Positions 23,356-36,756 are shown, numbered from the stretch's first letter. The stretch is 51,434 nucleotides of DNA from UBA5189 sp035631615 (GCA_035631615.1 DASQIK010000082.1:1-51434), one strand, 5' to 3'. The notes: generated by a model not told the origin, from the sequence alone. Numbers and translations are program-made.

Positions 23356-25194
23356 TCAGTGTGCGCCGCCGCCCAGCAGCGAGCCGAGCTCGTCCGTCAT
23401 CGACGGGAGCTTCGTCGTGGTCACGTCCATCGAGCCGTCGTCACGCCGGCGGACGACGCCGTTGCGTCCGCCCCAGGCCTTCTGGTCGGTCTCCGGGAAG
23501 TCGATGCGGCTGTGGGCGCCGCGGCTCTCCGTTCGCTGCAGGGCGCTGCGCGCGATCGCTTCCGACACGATCAGCAGGTTGCGAACCTCGAAGGCGAGGT
23601 TCCAGCCCGGGTTGTAAACGCGGCCGCCGCGCACGGCCAGCCGGGGCAGGCGCGCCCGGATCTGCGCGATCTCGGCGATCGCCTCGGTCAGGTCCGCCTC
23701 GACCCGGAAGATCCCGACGAGCCGCTGCATGACGTCCTGGAGGTCGCGCTGGAGCGCATACGGGTCCTCGCCCGCCTCGCGCTCGAGGGGTGCCGCGAGC
23801 TCGCGGGCAGCGGCCGTGACCTGGACCGGGTCAACGTACGGCTGCGTCGCGTGCGTCGCGGCGTGCGCCGCGGCGCCCTCGCCGGTCCGTGCACCGAACA
23901 CGAGGAGGTCCGAGAGCGAGTTCCCGCCGAGCCGGTTCGCGCCGTGCATCCCGCCGGACACCTCGCCCGCCGCGAACAGCCCGGGAACCGTCGACTGGCC
24001 GGTCTCGGCGTCGACCCGGACGCCGCCCATCACGTAGTGGGTGGTCGGGCCGACCTCCATCGGGCCCTTCGTGATGTCGACGTCGGCCAGCTCCTTGAAC
24101 TGGTCGTACATCGACGGCAGCTTGCGCCGGACATGCTCGGCGGGCAGGTAGCTGATGTCGAGGAAGACGCCGCCGTGCGGCGTGCCCCGGCCCTCGCGGA
24201 CCTCCGTGTAGATCGCGCGCGAGACGTTGTCGCGGGTGGACAGCTCCGGCGGACGGCGGGCGTCCACCGTCTGGCCGCGCGACGCCGCGTCGACCCAGCG
24301 CCGAGCCTCCTCGTCGGTGGCCGCGTACTCGCCCCGGCGATCCTCGGGCAGGTACCGCCACATGAACCGCTCGCCGTCCTTGTTGCGCAGGATGCCGCCC
24401 TCGCCGCGGACCGCTTCGGTGACGAGCAGGCCGCGGACACCGGGCGGCCAGACCATCCCGGTCGGATGGAACTGCACGAACTCCATGTCGATGAGCTCCG
24501 CGCCGGCCGCGTACGCCAGGGCGTGGCCGTCGCCGCTGTACTCCCACGAGTTCGAGGTGACGGTGTAGGCCTTGCCGATCCCGCCGGTTGCGAGCACGAC
24601 GGCCTTCGCCGGGAAGACCACGAGGTTGCCGGTGGTCCGCCAGTAGCCGACGGCACCGACGACGCCGGACGGGCCGCTGATCAGCCGCGTGATCGTGCAC
24701 TCCATGAACACCTCGATCCCGCTCGCCACGGCTCGATCCTGGAGCGTTCGGATCATCTCGAGGCCGGTCCGGTCGCCAACGTGGGCGAGGCGCTTGTAGG
24801 AGTGGCCGCCGAAGGCCCGCTGGAGGATGCGGCCGTCATCCGTCCGATCGAAGACCGCGCCCCAGGCCTCGAGCTCGCGGACCCGGTCCGGCGCCTCCTT
24901 GGCGTGCAGCTCGGCCATGCGCGGGTTGTTGAGCAGCTTGCCGCCGACCATCGTGTCCCGGAAGTGGGTCTGCCACGAGTCCTCGGGGTCGATGTGGCCG
25001 AGCGCCGCGGCGACGCCGCCCTCGGCCATCACGGTATGCGCCTTGCCGAGCAGCGACTTGCACACGAGCCCGACGTTCGCGCCGGCGGCCTGGGCGGCGA
25101 TGGCCGCCCGCAGGCCCGCGCCCCCGGCGCCGACGACAAGCACGTCGACGGGATGCGTCTCGACCTGGTCCGAGCCCTCCTGGAGCAGCGGCAT
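23356..25194 (-). CDS. sdhA: Succinate dehydrogenase/fumarate reductase flavoprotein subunit
   Basis: Catalytic subunit of complex II, 612 residues. Seen: the FAD Rossmann loop VVGAGGAGLRAAIAA near residue 20, the GKAHTVMAEGGVAAAL segment where covalent FAD attaches to His, QFHPTGM, the catalytic Arg/Glu region TEAVRGEGGILRN, HYVMGGVRVD and GEVSGGMHGANRLGGNSLSDLLVFG. It oxidises succinate to fumarate at the inner face of the membrane. It starts 15 nt after sdhC; the end is Asp/Gly-rich and short. Confidence 0.97.
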   Translation of the reverse strand: MPLLQEGSDQVETHPVDVLVVGAGGAGLRAAIAAQAAGANVGLVCKSLLGKAHTVMAEGGVAAALGHIDPEDSWQTHFRDTMVGGKLLNNPRMAELHAKEAPDRVRELEAWGAVFDRTDDGRILQRAFGGHSYKRLAHVGDRTGLEMIRTLQDRAVASGIEVFMECTITRLISGPSGVVGAVGYWRTTGNLVVFPAKAVVLATGGIGKAYTVTSNSWEYSGDGHALAYAAGAELIDMEFVQFHPTGMVWPPGVRGLLVTEAVRGEGGILRNKDGERFMWRYLPEDRRGEYAATDEEARRWVDAASRGQTVDARRPPELSTRDNVSRAIYTEVREGRGTPHGGVFLDISYLPAEHVRRKLPSMYDQFKELADVDITKGPMEVGPTTHYVMGGVRVDAETGQSTVPGLFAAGEVSGGMHGANRLGGNSLSDLLVFGARTGEGAAAHAATHATQPYVDPVQVTAAARELAAPLEREAGEDPYALQRDLQDVMQRLVGIFRVEADLTEAIAEIAQIRARLPRLAVRGGRVYNPGWNLAFEVRNLLIVSEAIARSALQRTESRGAHSRIDFPETDQKAWGGRNGVVRRRDDGSMDVTTTKLPSMTDELGSLLGGGAH

Positions 25195-25209
25195 GCGGTC
25201 GGCTCGCCG

Positions 25210-26034
25210 CTAGAAGTGGATGGCCGGGTCGATCAGGACCCCGGCCTCGAGGAGGCGCACATAGACGTCCGCGAGCGTGACCGTGATGAGGCTGGACCAG
25301 GCCCACCACATGTGGTTGCGGTTCAGGTCGGTCAGGCGCTCCCACAGCGTGTGCCGGACCCGTCGCGCGCGCGTGCACGAGAAGCAGTCGATGCGGCCGC
25401 CGACGAGGTGACGCAGCGAGTGGCACGACAGCGAGTAGCCGGTCAGCAGCGTCGTGTTGAGCAGGAACAGGACGCCCCCGAACCCGATCCGCGGATGGGC
25501 GATGCCGGCGGCATCCCAGTCGGCGAATGCCTTGATCACGTCGATCCACAGGAACGTCAGCGGGATGAAGGCCAGGTACAGCAGGTACCGGTGCAGGTTC
25601 TGGAGGATGAACGGGAACGCGTTCTCGAGCTTGAACCGCCGATGGATCGTCGGCTCGCCGACCGCGCAGCCCGGCGGATCGCCGAAGTAGAACCGGTAGT
25701 AGGCCTTGCGATAGTAGTAGCAGGTGGCCCGGAACCCGATCGGGATCCACAGGATCAGGAGGCCAGGGCTGAGCCACCACGGCATGTCCTTGATCAGGAT
25801 CAGCGGCGAGAACAGTGGCGACAGGTAGCCCTGGGCCTCGACGTACTGCGGGCCGAAGAGCGGCCCCCAGAACACGCCGCTGAAGGTCAGGTACGCCGCG
25901 CACACGGTGAACACGAGGCCCTGCACGACCGGGTAGATCGCCCACGGATCACGCCGGCTGGTCTTGCCGAATCCCTGCGGCGCCGTGCCGCGGGGCTTCC
26001 GAAGCGCGCGGAGGACCGCGCCCTGGACGGTCAC
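25210..26034 (-). CDS. sdhC: Succinate dehydrogenase membrane anchor subunit
   Basis: A 274-residue membrane protein with about five hydrophobic helices (VVQGLVFTVCAAYLTFSG; LSPGLLILWIPIGFRATCYY; LHRYLLYLAFIPLTFLWID; GGVLFLLNTTLLTGYSLSCHSL; WWAWSSLITVTLADVYVRLL) and several conserved His in or near them, suited to heme and quinone binding. It is a single anchor of the kind seen in Actinobacteria and Chloroflexota rather than separate SdhC and SdhD. GTG 26034 overlaps the icd stop as GTGA. Confidence 0.88.
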   Translation of the reverse strand: MTVQGAVLRALRKPRGTAPQGFGKTSRRDPWAIYPVVQGLVFTVCAAYLTFSGVFWGPLFGPQYVEAQGYLSPLFSPLILIKDMPWWLSPGLLILWIPIGFRATCYYYRKAYYRFYFGDPPGCAVGEPTIHRRFKLENAFPFILQNLHRYLLYLAFIPLTFLWIDVIKAFADWDAAGIAHPRIGFGGVLFLLNTTLLTGYSLSCHSLRHLVGGRIDCFSCTRARRVRHTLWERLTDLNRNHMWWAWSSLITVTLADVYVRLLEAGVLIDPAIHF

Positions 26035-27098
26035 GCGGGCGTGCTCGCGGTCGCCGGGCCGGTGGCCGAGCCGGTCCCCGAGCCCTCGCCGAACCGCGCG
26101 ATGACCGCATCGGCGAACTCGCTCGTGCCGGCGCTGCCGCCGAGGTCCGAGGTGGTCGTGCGGCCCTCGGCGATCACGGATCGGACCGCCTCCTCGAGCC
26201 GCCCGCCCATCTCGGGGTAGCCGAGGTGCCGGAGCATCAGCGCGCCGGACAGGATCAGTGCCGTCGGGTTGGCCTTGTTCAGGCCCGCGTACTTGGGCGC
26301 CGAGCCGTGGACCGGCTCGAACACGGCGCCGTCCTCGCCGATGTTCGCACCCGGCGCGACGCCGAGGCCGCCGACGAGGCCGGCGCACAGGTCGCTGACG
26401 ATGTCGCCGTACAGGTTCGGCAGGACCATCACGTCGTACAGGTCGGGCTTCTGCACGAGCTGCATGCACATGTTGTCGACGATGCGGTCCTCGAACTCGA
26501 TCCGGCCCTCGTAGTCGGCCGCGATCGTGCGGCACGACTCGAGGAAGAGCCCGTCCGACAGCTTCATGATGTTCGCCTTGTGCACGGCCGTGACCTTGTG
26601 GCGGCCGTTGGCGACGGCGTACTCGAATGCGAAGCGGGCGATCCGCTCCGACGCGGCCCGCGTGATGATCTTGATGCTCTCGGCGGCGTCCCTGCCGACC
26701 ATGTGCTCGATGCCGGCATAGAGGTCCTCGGTGTTCTCGCGGACGATCACCAGGTCGACGTCGTCGTACCGGCTGGGCACGCCCGCCATCGATCGCGCGG
26801 GCCGGAGGTTGGCGTACAGGTTGAGCGCCTGGCGCAGCCCGACGTTGACGCTCCGGAAGCCCGATCCGACCGGGGTCGTGATCGGGCCCTTGAGCGCGAC
26901 CTTGTTGCGCCGGATGGACTCCAGCACCCGATCCGGGAGGGGCGTGCCCTCGCTCGCGATCGTCGCCTCGCCGGCCTCCTGGACCTCCCACTCGAAGCCG
27001 ATGCCCGTCGCGTCGAGGACGCGGGTGGTCGCCTCCGCCAGCTCCGGGCCGATCCCGTCGCCGGGGATGAGGGTGATGCGGTGGGGCATGAGCCGCAT
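26031..27098 (-). CDS. icd: Isocitrate dehydrogenase (NAD-type, short family)
   Basis: Beta-decarboxylating dehydrogenase of 355 residues: TLIPGDGIGPEL, the substrate block RSVNVGLRQALNLYANLRPAR, VIVRENTEDLYAGIEH, VTAVHKANIMKLSDGLFLE, NLYGDIVSDLCAGLVGGLG and FEPVHGSAPKYAG. Family members include isopropylmalate and homoisocitrate dehydrogenases. The RENTEDLYAGIEH text and the coupling to sdh favour isocitrate. The start is ATG 27098 (AGGAGG 11 nt upstream) or ATG 27089. The C-terminus carries a Gly/Ser/Thr/Ala tail of about 20 residues. First gene of icd-sdhCAB-rnh. Confidence 0.87.
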   Translation of the reverse strand: MRLMPHRITLIPGDGIGPELAEATTRVLDATGIGFEWEVQEAGEATIASEGTPLPDRVLESIRRNKVALKGPITTPVGSGFRSVNVGLRQALNLYANLRPARSMAGVPSRYDDVDLVIVRENTEDLYAGIEHMVGRDAAESIKIITRAASERIARFAFEYAVANGRHKVTAVHKANIMKLSDGLFLESCRTIAADYEGRIEFEDRIVDNMCMQLVQKPDLYDVMVLPNLYGDIVSDLCAGLVGGLGVAPGANIGEDGAVFEPVHGSAPKYAGLNKANPTALILSGALMLRHLGYPEMGGRLEEAVRSVIAEGRTTTSDLGGSAGTSEFADAVIARFGEGSGTGSATGPATASTPA

Positions 27099-27127
27099 TC
27101 TAGCCGCGGCCTCCTGCCTCGGGCCGA

Positions 27128-27133
27128 TAGACT
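27128..27133 (+). promoter_or_regulatory. -10 element for a leaderless LLM oxidoreductase transcript
   Basis: TAGACT followed by 6 nt and ATG 27140. There is no Shine-Dalgarno between them, so a leaderless transcript is expected. The 41-bp gap to icd must also hold the icd promoter. Confidence 0.6.
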
Positions 27134-27139
27134 CCGCCG

Positions 27140-28030
27140 ATGCGCATCGGCGTCACCGTTCCGCTTGCCTATGGCGACGTCGCGGACGGCCGCGCCCCGA
27201 CCTTCGCCGAAACCGTCACGTTCGCCCAGCTCGCGGAGCGCGTCGGGCTCGACTCGATCTGGGTCTACGACCACCTGATCTTCAAGTTCCCGCCCGAGCC
27301 CGACGAGGGCCTCCACGAGGCCTGGACGATCCTGTCCGCGCTCGCGCCGGTGGTGCCGCGAGTGGAGCTCGGCGCGCTCGTGATGTGCACCTCGTTCCGG
27401 AATGCCGGGCTCATGGCCAAGATGGCAGCGACCCTCGACACGATCTCCGGTGACCGCCTGATCCTCGGCATGGGGGCCGGCTGGCACGAGCCCGAGTACA
27501 CCTCGTTCGGCTACCCGTTCGACCACCTCGTCGGCCGGTTCGAGGAGGACATCGAGGTCATCGATCGGCTGCTGCGCGGCGAGACGGTCGACTTCGAGGG
27601 CCGCTGGAGCCGGTACGCCGGCGCCCAGCTGCTGCCGCCACCGGCGCGCAAGACGCCCGTCCTCATCGCCTCGAAGGGCGAGCGCATGCTCCGCCTAACG
27701 GCGCGCTGGGCCGACGCCTGGAACACGGCCTGGTACGGCCGCATCGACGACACCCTGCGCGAGCGAACCGCCGGCATCGATGCGGCGCTGGACGCGGCCG
27801 GCCGCGACCGCGCCTCGCTCCGGAAGACGGTCGGGATCCGGCTCCACGAGCCGGGTGCGCTCGGCGATGACGCGAGGGGCACCGACGCCAACGCGCAGGG
27901 CCTCGCGGACCTGTTCGACGAGCTCGAGGCGTTCGGCTACCAGGACGCGCTCGTGTGGTCCGTCGGCAAGACGACCGCCGCCGTCGAGCGGCTGGCACAG
28001 GCCAGGGAGATCCATCGGGGCCGCCACTGA
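27140..28030 (+). CDS. LLM-class (luciferase-like) flavin or F420 oxidoreductase
   Basis: A 296-residue TIM-barrel enzyme: MRIGVTVPLAYGDV, FAQLAERVGLDSIWVYDHL, LGALVMCTSFRNAGLMAKMAATLDTISG, RLILGMGAGWHEPEYTSFGYPF and the KTPVLIASKGERMLRLTARWADAWN block typical of the LLM superfamily. These enzymes use FMN or coenzyme F420; the actinobacterial-like subgroup with GAGWHEPEY often uses F420, but the cofactor cannot be settled here. Substrate unknown. It is divergent from icd and 46 bp ahead of sucC. Confidence 0.85.
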   Translation: MRIGVTVPLAYGDVADGRAPTFAETVTFAQLAERVGLDSIWVYDHLIFKFPPEPDEGLHEAWTILSALAPVVPRVELGALVMCTSFRNAGLMAKMAATLDTISGDRLILGMGAGWHEPEYTSFGYPFDHLVGRFEEDIEVIDRLLRGETVDFEGRWSRYAGAQLLPPPARKTPVLIASKGERMLRLTARWADAWNTAWYGRIDDTLRERTAGIDAALDAAGRDRASLRKTVGIRLHEPGALGDDARGTDANAQGLADLFDELEAFGYQDALVWSVGKTTAAVERLAQAREIHRGRH

Positions 28031-28061
28031 CCCGCCGCGGCGACGACGCGCCCGCGGCGCG

Positions 28062-28067
28062 TACCAT
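28062..28067 (+). promoter_or_regulatory. Possible -10 element for sucCD
   Basis: TACCAT ending 9 nt before GTG 28077, implying a leader of at most a few bases. No Shine-Dalgarno is seen. The same hexamer stands 10 nt before the GTG of the phosphatase gene at 43715. Confidence 0.42.
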
Positions 28068-28076
28068 CGCCGTCCC

Positions 28077-29257
28077 GTGAAGATCCACGAAGCCGACGCG
28101 AAGTCGCTGCTCGTCGCCCAGGGCCTGCCCGTGCCGCCGTGGGAGGTGGCTCGAACCCCATCGCAGGCGCGGGCCGCGGCAGTCAGGTACCTCGCCGATC
28201 CGTCGAACGCGACCGGCAAGGTCGTGATCAAGGCCCAGGTCCTCGTCGGCGGGCGCGGCAAGGCCGGCGGCGTGCGCCTCGCCGGCTCCGCGGACGAGGC
28301 CGAGGACGTCGCGGCCCAGATCCTGGCCCTCGAGATCAAGGGCCTGCCCGTTCGCCGGGTGCTCGTCGGGCCGGCGGCGCAGATCGTGAAGGAGTACTAC
28401 CTCTCGGTCCTGCTCGATCGCGCGACCAGGCGCCTGATGTTCATCGGCTCCGCGGAGGGCGGCGTCGAGATCGAGCAGATCGCGGTCGAGCACCCCGAGG
28501 CGATCGTCTACGAGCACGTCGATCCCCTCCTCGGGCTGCCCGACTACGCGGCCCGCGAGCTGGCGTTCAAGATCGGCTTCGGGGCGCACTGGAAGGCCGG
28601 CGCGGCGATCGCGAAGGGCCTCCTGCGCACGATGGTCGCCAATGACGCGGACCTCGTCGAGATCAACCCGCTGGCGGTCATCAGCGAGCACGGCGCCGAC
28701 GGCAAGCTCGCCGAGCGACTGGTCTGCCTCGACGCCAAGATCACCCTCGACGACTCGGCGCTGGGGCGGCATCCCGGCCACGAGGCCCTCCGCGACCTGG
28801 ACGCCGAGGACCCCGCCGACGTCGAGGCCCGGCGCTACGACCTGACGTTCATCAAGCTCGACGGCGACATCGGCTGCATGGTCAATGGCGCGGGCCTGGC
28901 GATGACCACGATGGACCTCGTGAAGCGCGCCGGCGGCGAGCCCGCCAACTTCCTCGACATCGGTGGCGGTGCGAAGGCCGATCGGGTGGCCGCCGCGATG
29001 CGGCTCATCCTCGACGATCGCAACGTCAAGGCGATCCTGGTCAACATCTTCGGCGGCATCACCCGCGGCGACGAGGTCGCGCTCGGCCTGATCGAGGCGC
29101 GAGCCCAGCAGGAACGCGACGTGCCGATGGTCGTCCGGATCGTCGGCACGAATGCCGCCGAGGCGGCACAGCTCCTCGAGGCAGCGCGGTTCGTGACCGC
29201 GGCGAGCCTGGACGAGGCGGCGGCGAAGGCCGTCGCAGCCGCGAAGGCCGGTGCAGC

Positions 29258-29261
<4 letters not shown>
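28077..29261 (+). CDS. sucC: Succinyl-CoA ligase, ADP/GDP-forming, beta subunit
   Basis: ATP-grasp subunit, 394 residues, which makes ATP or GTP from succinyl-CoA with SucD. Seen: KIHEADAKSLLVAQGLPVPPWEV, the nucleotide region VVIKAQVLVGGRGKAGGVRLA, the metal-binding DLVEINPLAV, LDGDIGCMVNGAGLAMTTMDLVK and FLDIGGGAKADRVAAAM, then NIFGGITRGDEVA. GTG 28077 (VKIHEADAKSLL) fits the family's start. The stop overlaps the sucD start as GTGA. Confidence 0.96.
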
Positions 29262-30142
<881 letters not shown>

Positions 30143-30157
30143 AGCGAGATCGGCGCG

Positions 30158-30628
30158 ATGGGCCTGGTGATGGACCTCGTGGCGGGCGACAGCCGCGAGA
30201 TCCTGCTCGCCGTCGCGGTCGACGACCTCGCGAGCTTCGACGATCGGACCAGGTTCGCCGCGCACCTGGCGTTCGGCGGCGCGATCGACCCGACCTGGCT
30301 CGACCTGTTCAGCGCGGCCGCGCGCACGACCACCGGCCAGGACGACCCGATCGACTTCCTCGATGCCCGCTCCGAGCTCGACGGGCCCGGCGATGCCGGC
30401 GAGCGGACCGTCGAGCGGATCGATCCGGGCTGGATCACCGCCATCGCGCGACTGGGCGATCGCGACCTCGATGCCGTCGCCGGGCGCTGGATCGACCTGC
30501 TCCAGGAGGAGCTCGGCGACCTGCCGCGCGAGGAGAAGCCCGCGATCCGCGCCTTTGCGCGCCAGATCGTCGACTTCGCCCGCGCCGCCGATCGAGCGCC
30601 GGCCGTGCTCCTCGCCTGGTCGCTCTAG
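30158..30628 (+). CDS. Hypothetical 156-residue protein
   Basis: Not recognised. The sequence is mostly alpha-helical by appearance and acidic (MDLVAGDSREILLAVAVDDL, WLDLFSAAARTTTGQDDPID, WIDLLQEELGDLPREEKPAI), without cysteines, membrane segments or a signal peptide. ATG 30158 follows sucD by 15 nt and would be on the same transcript; a clear Shine-Dalgarno is lacking. It ends only 7 bp from the convergent mce stop. The spacing and ordinary codon use support a real gene. Confidence 0.7.
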   Translation: MGLVMDLVAGDSREILLAVAVDDLASFDDRTRFAAHLAFGGAIDPTWLDLFSAAARTTTGQDDPIDFLDARSELDGPGDAGERTVERIDPGWITAIARLGDRDLDAVAGRWIDLLQEELGDLPREEKPAIRAFARQIVDFARAADRAPAVLLAWSL

Positions 30629-30635
30629 GTTCCGC

Positions 30636-31105
30636 TCAGCTCGAGTAGCCGAGGCCGCGCCACGCCGGGCCGCCCGGTGCCTCGATCAGCTCGACGAGGA
30701 CGCCGTGGCAGGACCGTGGATGCAGGAACGCGACCGGGCCTTCGGCGCCCTTCCGGGGCGCGCTGTCGATCAGCTCCACGCCGTCGATGCCGAGCCGGGT
30801 GAGCTCCTCGGCAAGGTTGGCGACCTCGAAGCACACGTGATGGAAGCCCTCGCCCTGCTTGGCCAGGAAGCGCGCCACGCCGGTCGTATCATCGGTCGGC
30901 TCGACCAGCTCGACCTTCGACTCGCCGACCGCGAGGAACGCGATCCGGACACGGTCGGACGGGATGTCCATGATCGTCTCGAGGGGCAATCCGAGGAGGT
31001 CCCGATACACGCCGAGCGCGGCCTCGATCGACTTGACCACGATCGCCACGTGGTGCACCCGGCCCGGCGGGCGGCGACCGATGCCGGGCGCTCGATTCGC
31101 GCGCA

Positions 31106-31106
<1 letters not shown>
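30636..31106 (-). CDS. mce: Methylmalonyl-CoA epimerase
   Basis: VOC-fold metalloenzyme, 156 residues, that interconverts (R)- and (S)-methylmalonyl-CoA. Seen: VHHVAIVVKSIEAALGVYRDLLG with the first metal His, VGESKVELVEPTDDTTGVARFLAKQGEGFHHVCFEV (Glu and second His, split over two strands) and LHPRSCHGVLVELIEAP (His, Glu). ATG 31106 overlaps the mutase stop as ATGA. It completes the propionyl-CoA operon. Confidence 0.93.
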
Positions 31107-32773
<1,667 letters not shown>

Positions 32774-32780
32774 GCGGCCC

Positions 32781-33511
32781 TCACGCCAGCACGAGCAGCA
32801 GGTCCCCGGCGTCGATCCGCGCGCCCATGCCGACGGCGACCCGCTCGATCGTCCCGTCTCGCGGAGACCGGAGCTCGTTCTGCATCTTCATCGCCTCGAC
32901 GACGAGCAGCTGCTGGCCGGCCGTCACCATGTCGCCCGGGGCGACCGACACGCTGACCACCACGCCCGGGATGATGGCATGGACCTGGGTCGGGCCGCTG
33001 TGGCCCGTCTCCTCACGGCCGCGCCGAGCCAGATCACGGAGGGCGGCCCGGGACGCCGACCGGATCTCGACCTCGATCCGCCAGCCGTCGACCACGACCT
33101 CCCGCCGGTCGGCGCCCTCGTGACCACCGATACCCGGGCCGGGATCCGGCGCCGGCAGGAGGACGCGATGGCGGTCCCCGCCGGGTGCGGCCGCGCCGGG
33201 GGCGGCCGCGCCGGAGGCGGCCGCGCCGGAGGCGGCCGCGCCGTCCCGAAGGGTCGCTCGCTCCCGCCCGAGCAGCTCGAGGGTCGCCGTCGTCGGCAGC
33301 CCGTCGACGGTCGGCCCCGACTGGGGCTCGGCGGCGGCGCGCCCCGGCGCGACGACGATCGGCGCCGGCGCCACGGCGGCGTCGGCCCCGGCGACCGTGA
33401 CCAGGACCGCTCGTGGATCAACCGCCTCGTCCGGCGGCGCAACCGGTTCGCCTGCCCGGTCGAGCGATGGGTTCGTCGCCGTGTCGGGCGCCGCGCCCCG
33501 GTTCCGGCCCA

Positions 33512-33512
<1 letters not shown>
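32781..33512 (-). CDS. Biotin carboxyl carrier protein of an acyl-CoA carboxylase
   Basis: A 243-residue protein whose last 70 residues are a biotinyl domain: HAIIPGVVVSVSVAPGDMVTAGQQLLVVEAMKMQNELRSP (split), with biotin expected on Lys209. The first 170 residues are unusual: an Ala/Pro-rich linker with four AAxGA units (about 91-111) encoded by a 15-bp tandem repeat, then a short strand-rich part (VVVDGWRIEVEIRSASRAAL). It carries CO2 between the two neighbouring enzymes. ATG 33512 overlaps the accC-like stop as ATGA. Confidence 0.9.
33187..33246 (-). repeat. 15-bp tandem repeat, four copies, in the biotin carrier gene
   Basis: Plus-strand unit GCGGCCGCGCCGGAG, four adjacent copies differing only in the last three bases. 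It encodes the Ala/Gly/Ser/Pro linker of the biotin carrier. Copy number may vary between strains because slippage keeps frame. Confidence 0.85.
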
Positions 33513-35105
<1,593 letters not shown>

Positions 35106-35125
<20 letters not shown>

Positions 35126-36659
35126 GCTTCTTCCGCGGATTGACCTCGCGCTTGTTGCTCAACATCTCGAGGGCGCGGATGAGGCGAGGCCTCGTCTCGG
35201 ATGGCTTGATGACGTCGTCGACGTAGCCGCGGGCGGCAGCGATATATGGATTCGCGAACTCCCGTTCGTACTCCTTGACGAGGCGCCGGCGCTCGGCCGC
35301 CGGGTCGTCCGCTGACGCGATGGCGTCCTTGAAGATGATGTTAACCGCACCTTCGGCGCCCATCACCGCGATCTCCGCGGTCGGCCACGCAAAGTTCATG
35401 TCGCCGCGGATGTGCTTGCTGCTCATGACGTCGTACGCGCCGCCGTATGCCTTGCGCGTGATGACCGTGAGCTTCGGCACGGTTGCCTCGCAGTAGGCGT
35501 ACAGCAGCTTGGCCCCATGCTTGATGATTCCGCCGTGCTCCTGACCGACACCCGGGAGGAATCCGGGTACGTCGACGAGGGTGATGAGCGGAATGTTGAA
35601 GCAGTCGCACGTTCTCACGAATCGCGCGGCCTTCATCGAGGCGTCGATGTCAAGGGCGCCGGCGAGGACGGCGGGCTGCTGGGCAACGATCCCGATGCTC
35701 CGGCCCGCGAGTCGCGCGAACCCGATGATGATGTTCGCGGCCCAACCCGGCTGGATCTCGAGGAAGGTGCCGACATCAGCAATGCCTGCGATGACGTCGT
35801 GCATGTCGTAGGGCTTGCCCGGATCCGAGGGCACGACGGAATCGAGCGCTGCATCCATCCGGTCCGCCGGATCCGTCGACGCCGCGATGGCGGGGGCCTC
35901 CAGGTTGTTCTGGGGCAGCTGTGCGAGCAGCCGCCGGACAGCGTCGAGGGCTTCCGATTCGTCGTGGGCCGCCAGGTGGGCCACGCCACTCTTCGTCGTA
36001 TGGACCATGGCGCCACCCAGCGCCTCCGAATCGACCTGCTCGTGGGTGACTGCCTTCACGACGTTCGGGCCCGTCACGAACATGTAGCTGGTCCTTTCGA
36101 CCATCACGGTGAAGTCGGTCATTGCCGGCGAGTACACCGCGCCGCCGGCGCACGGCCCGAGGATCACCGAGATCTGGGGCACGACGCCGGATGCAAGGAC
36201 GTTGCGCAGGAAGATGTCGGCATAGCCGCCGAGGGAGACGACGCCCTCCTGGATTCGTGCGCCGCCCGAATCGTTCAACCCGACGATCGGTGCACCGACC
36301 TTCATGGCCAGGTCCATGACCTTGCAGATCTTCTCGGCGTAGGCCTCGGACAGCGAGCCACCGAAGACCGTGAAGTCCTGGCTGAAGACGAACACGAGCC
36401 GCCCATCGATCAATCCGTGACCGGTGACGACGCCGTCGCCGAGAAAGCGCTCCTTGCCGTCGCCCGCGTCTCCACCCCGTTGGGTGACGAATGCGTCGAT
36501 CTCGACGAACGACCCAGGATCCAGCAGCAGGTCGAGTCGTTCGCGCGCGGTCAGCTTGCCGGCAGCATGCTGTCGCTCGACCCTTGCAGGGCCGCCACCG
36601 AGCAGGGCCTGCGCGCGCATCTCGTCGAGCCGGTTGAGCCGTTCTTCGTTGGTCGGCAC
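35106..36659 (-). CDS. Acyl-CoA (propionyl-CoA) carboxylase carboxyltransferase subunit
   Basis: PccB/AccD5-type carboxyltransferase of 517 residues. Seen: ARERLDLLLDPGSFVEIDAFV, GHGLIDGRLVFVFSQDFTVFGGSL, PIVGLNDSGGARIQEGVVSLGGYADIF (split), GPCAGGAVYSPAMTDF (oxyanion-type Gly pair), VDVPGFLPGVGQEHGGIIKHGAKLLYAY (split) and KAYGGAYDVMSSKH. It moves CO2 from biotin to the acyl-CoA. GTG 36659 is chosen because GAGGAG lies about 7 nt upstream and the -10 at 36751 would start the message inside any longer reading. Upstream frame extension is Arg/Pro-rich and looks non-coding. Confidence 0.93.
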
Positions 36660-36710
36660 GGGCGGGCTCCTCGATAGCTCGGGTTCCGGCGCTGTCGGGC
36701 TCGCTGCGCT

Positions 36711-36726
36711 GTCTTTGCGCACAGAC
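36711..36726. promoter_or_regulatory. Candidate parS site 2
   Basis: GTCTTTGCGCACAGAC, one base off the perfect palindrome at 35081. It lies in the untranslated leader of the carboxyltransferase gene, about 290 bp upstream of parA. Confidence 0.6.
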
Positions 36727-36750
36727 GGCCGCGGCCGAGCGTCCGAACGC

Positions 36751-36756
36751 ATTCTA
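36751..36756 (-). promoter_or_regulatory. -10 element of the propionyl-CoA operon
   Basis: TAGAAT on the minus strand. Transcription should start near 36744, giving a leader of about 85 nt that spans parS site 2 before GTG 36659. No -35 of good quality is seen. Confidence 0.55.

Noticed and set aside
23044..26220. Plus-strand open frame of 1058 codons opposite sdhA and sdhB
   Set aside because: Antisense to clear sdh genes; composition is Arg/Ala/Asp/Leu-rich with no domain pattern. Long antisense frames are common in DNA of this GC content.
27092..27098. TAGAAT just before icd as a -10 element
   Set aside because: It overlaps the ATG at 27098, so transcription would start inside the gene; more likely chance.
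26031..27098. Isopropylmalate dehydrogenase reading of the icd gene
   Set aside because: No leucine-pathway genes nearby; the ENTEDLYAGIEH text and coupling to sdh favour isocitrate, though the family alone cannot exclude it.
30545..30562. CTTTGCGCGCC in the hypothetical gene at 30158 as a parS copy
   Set aside because: The right half diverges from the palindrome after GCGC.
33185..33400. Arg-rich plus-strand frame made of RRxRP repeats
   Set aside because: Translation of the 15-bp repeat of the biotin carrier gene on the wrong strand.
36660..36752. Longer N-terminus of the carboxyltransferase from ATG 36752
   Set aside because: The -10 at 36751-36756 overlaps that ATG, and the Shine-Dalgarno before GTG 36659 fits better; the extra residues are Arg/Pro-rich and unlike the family.
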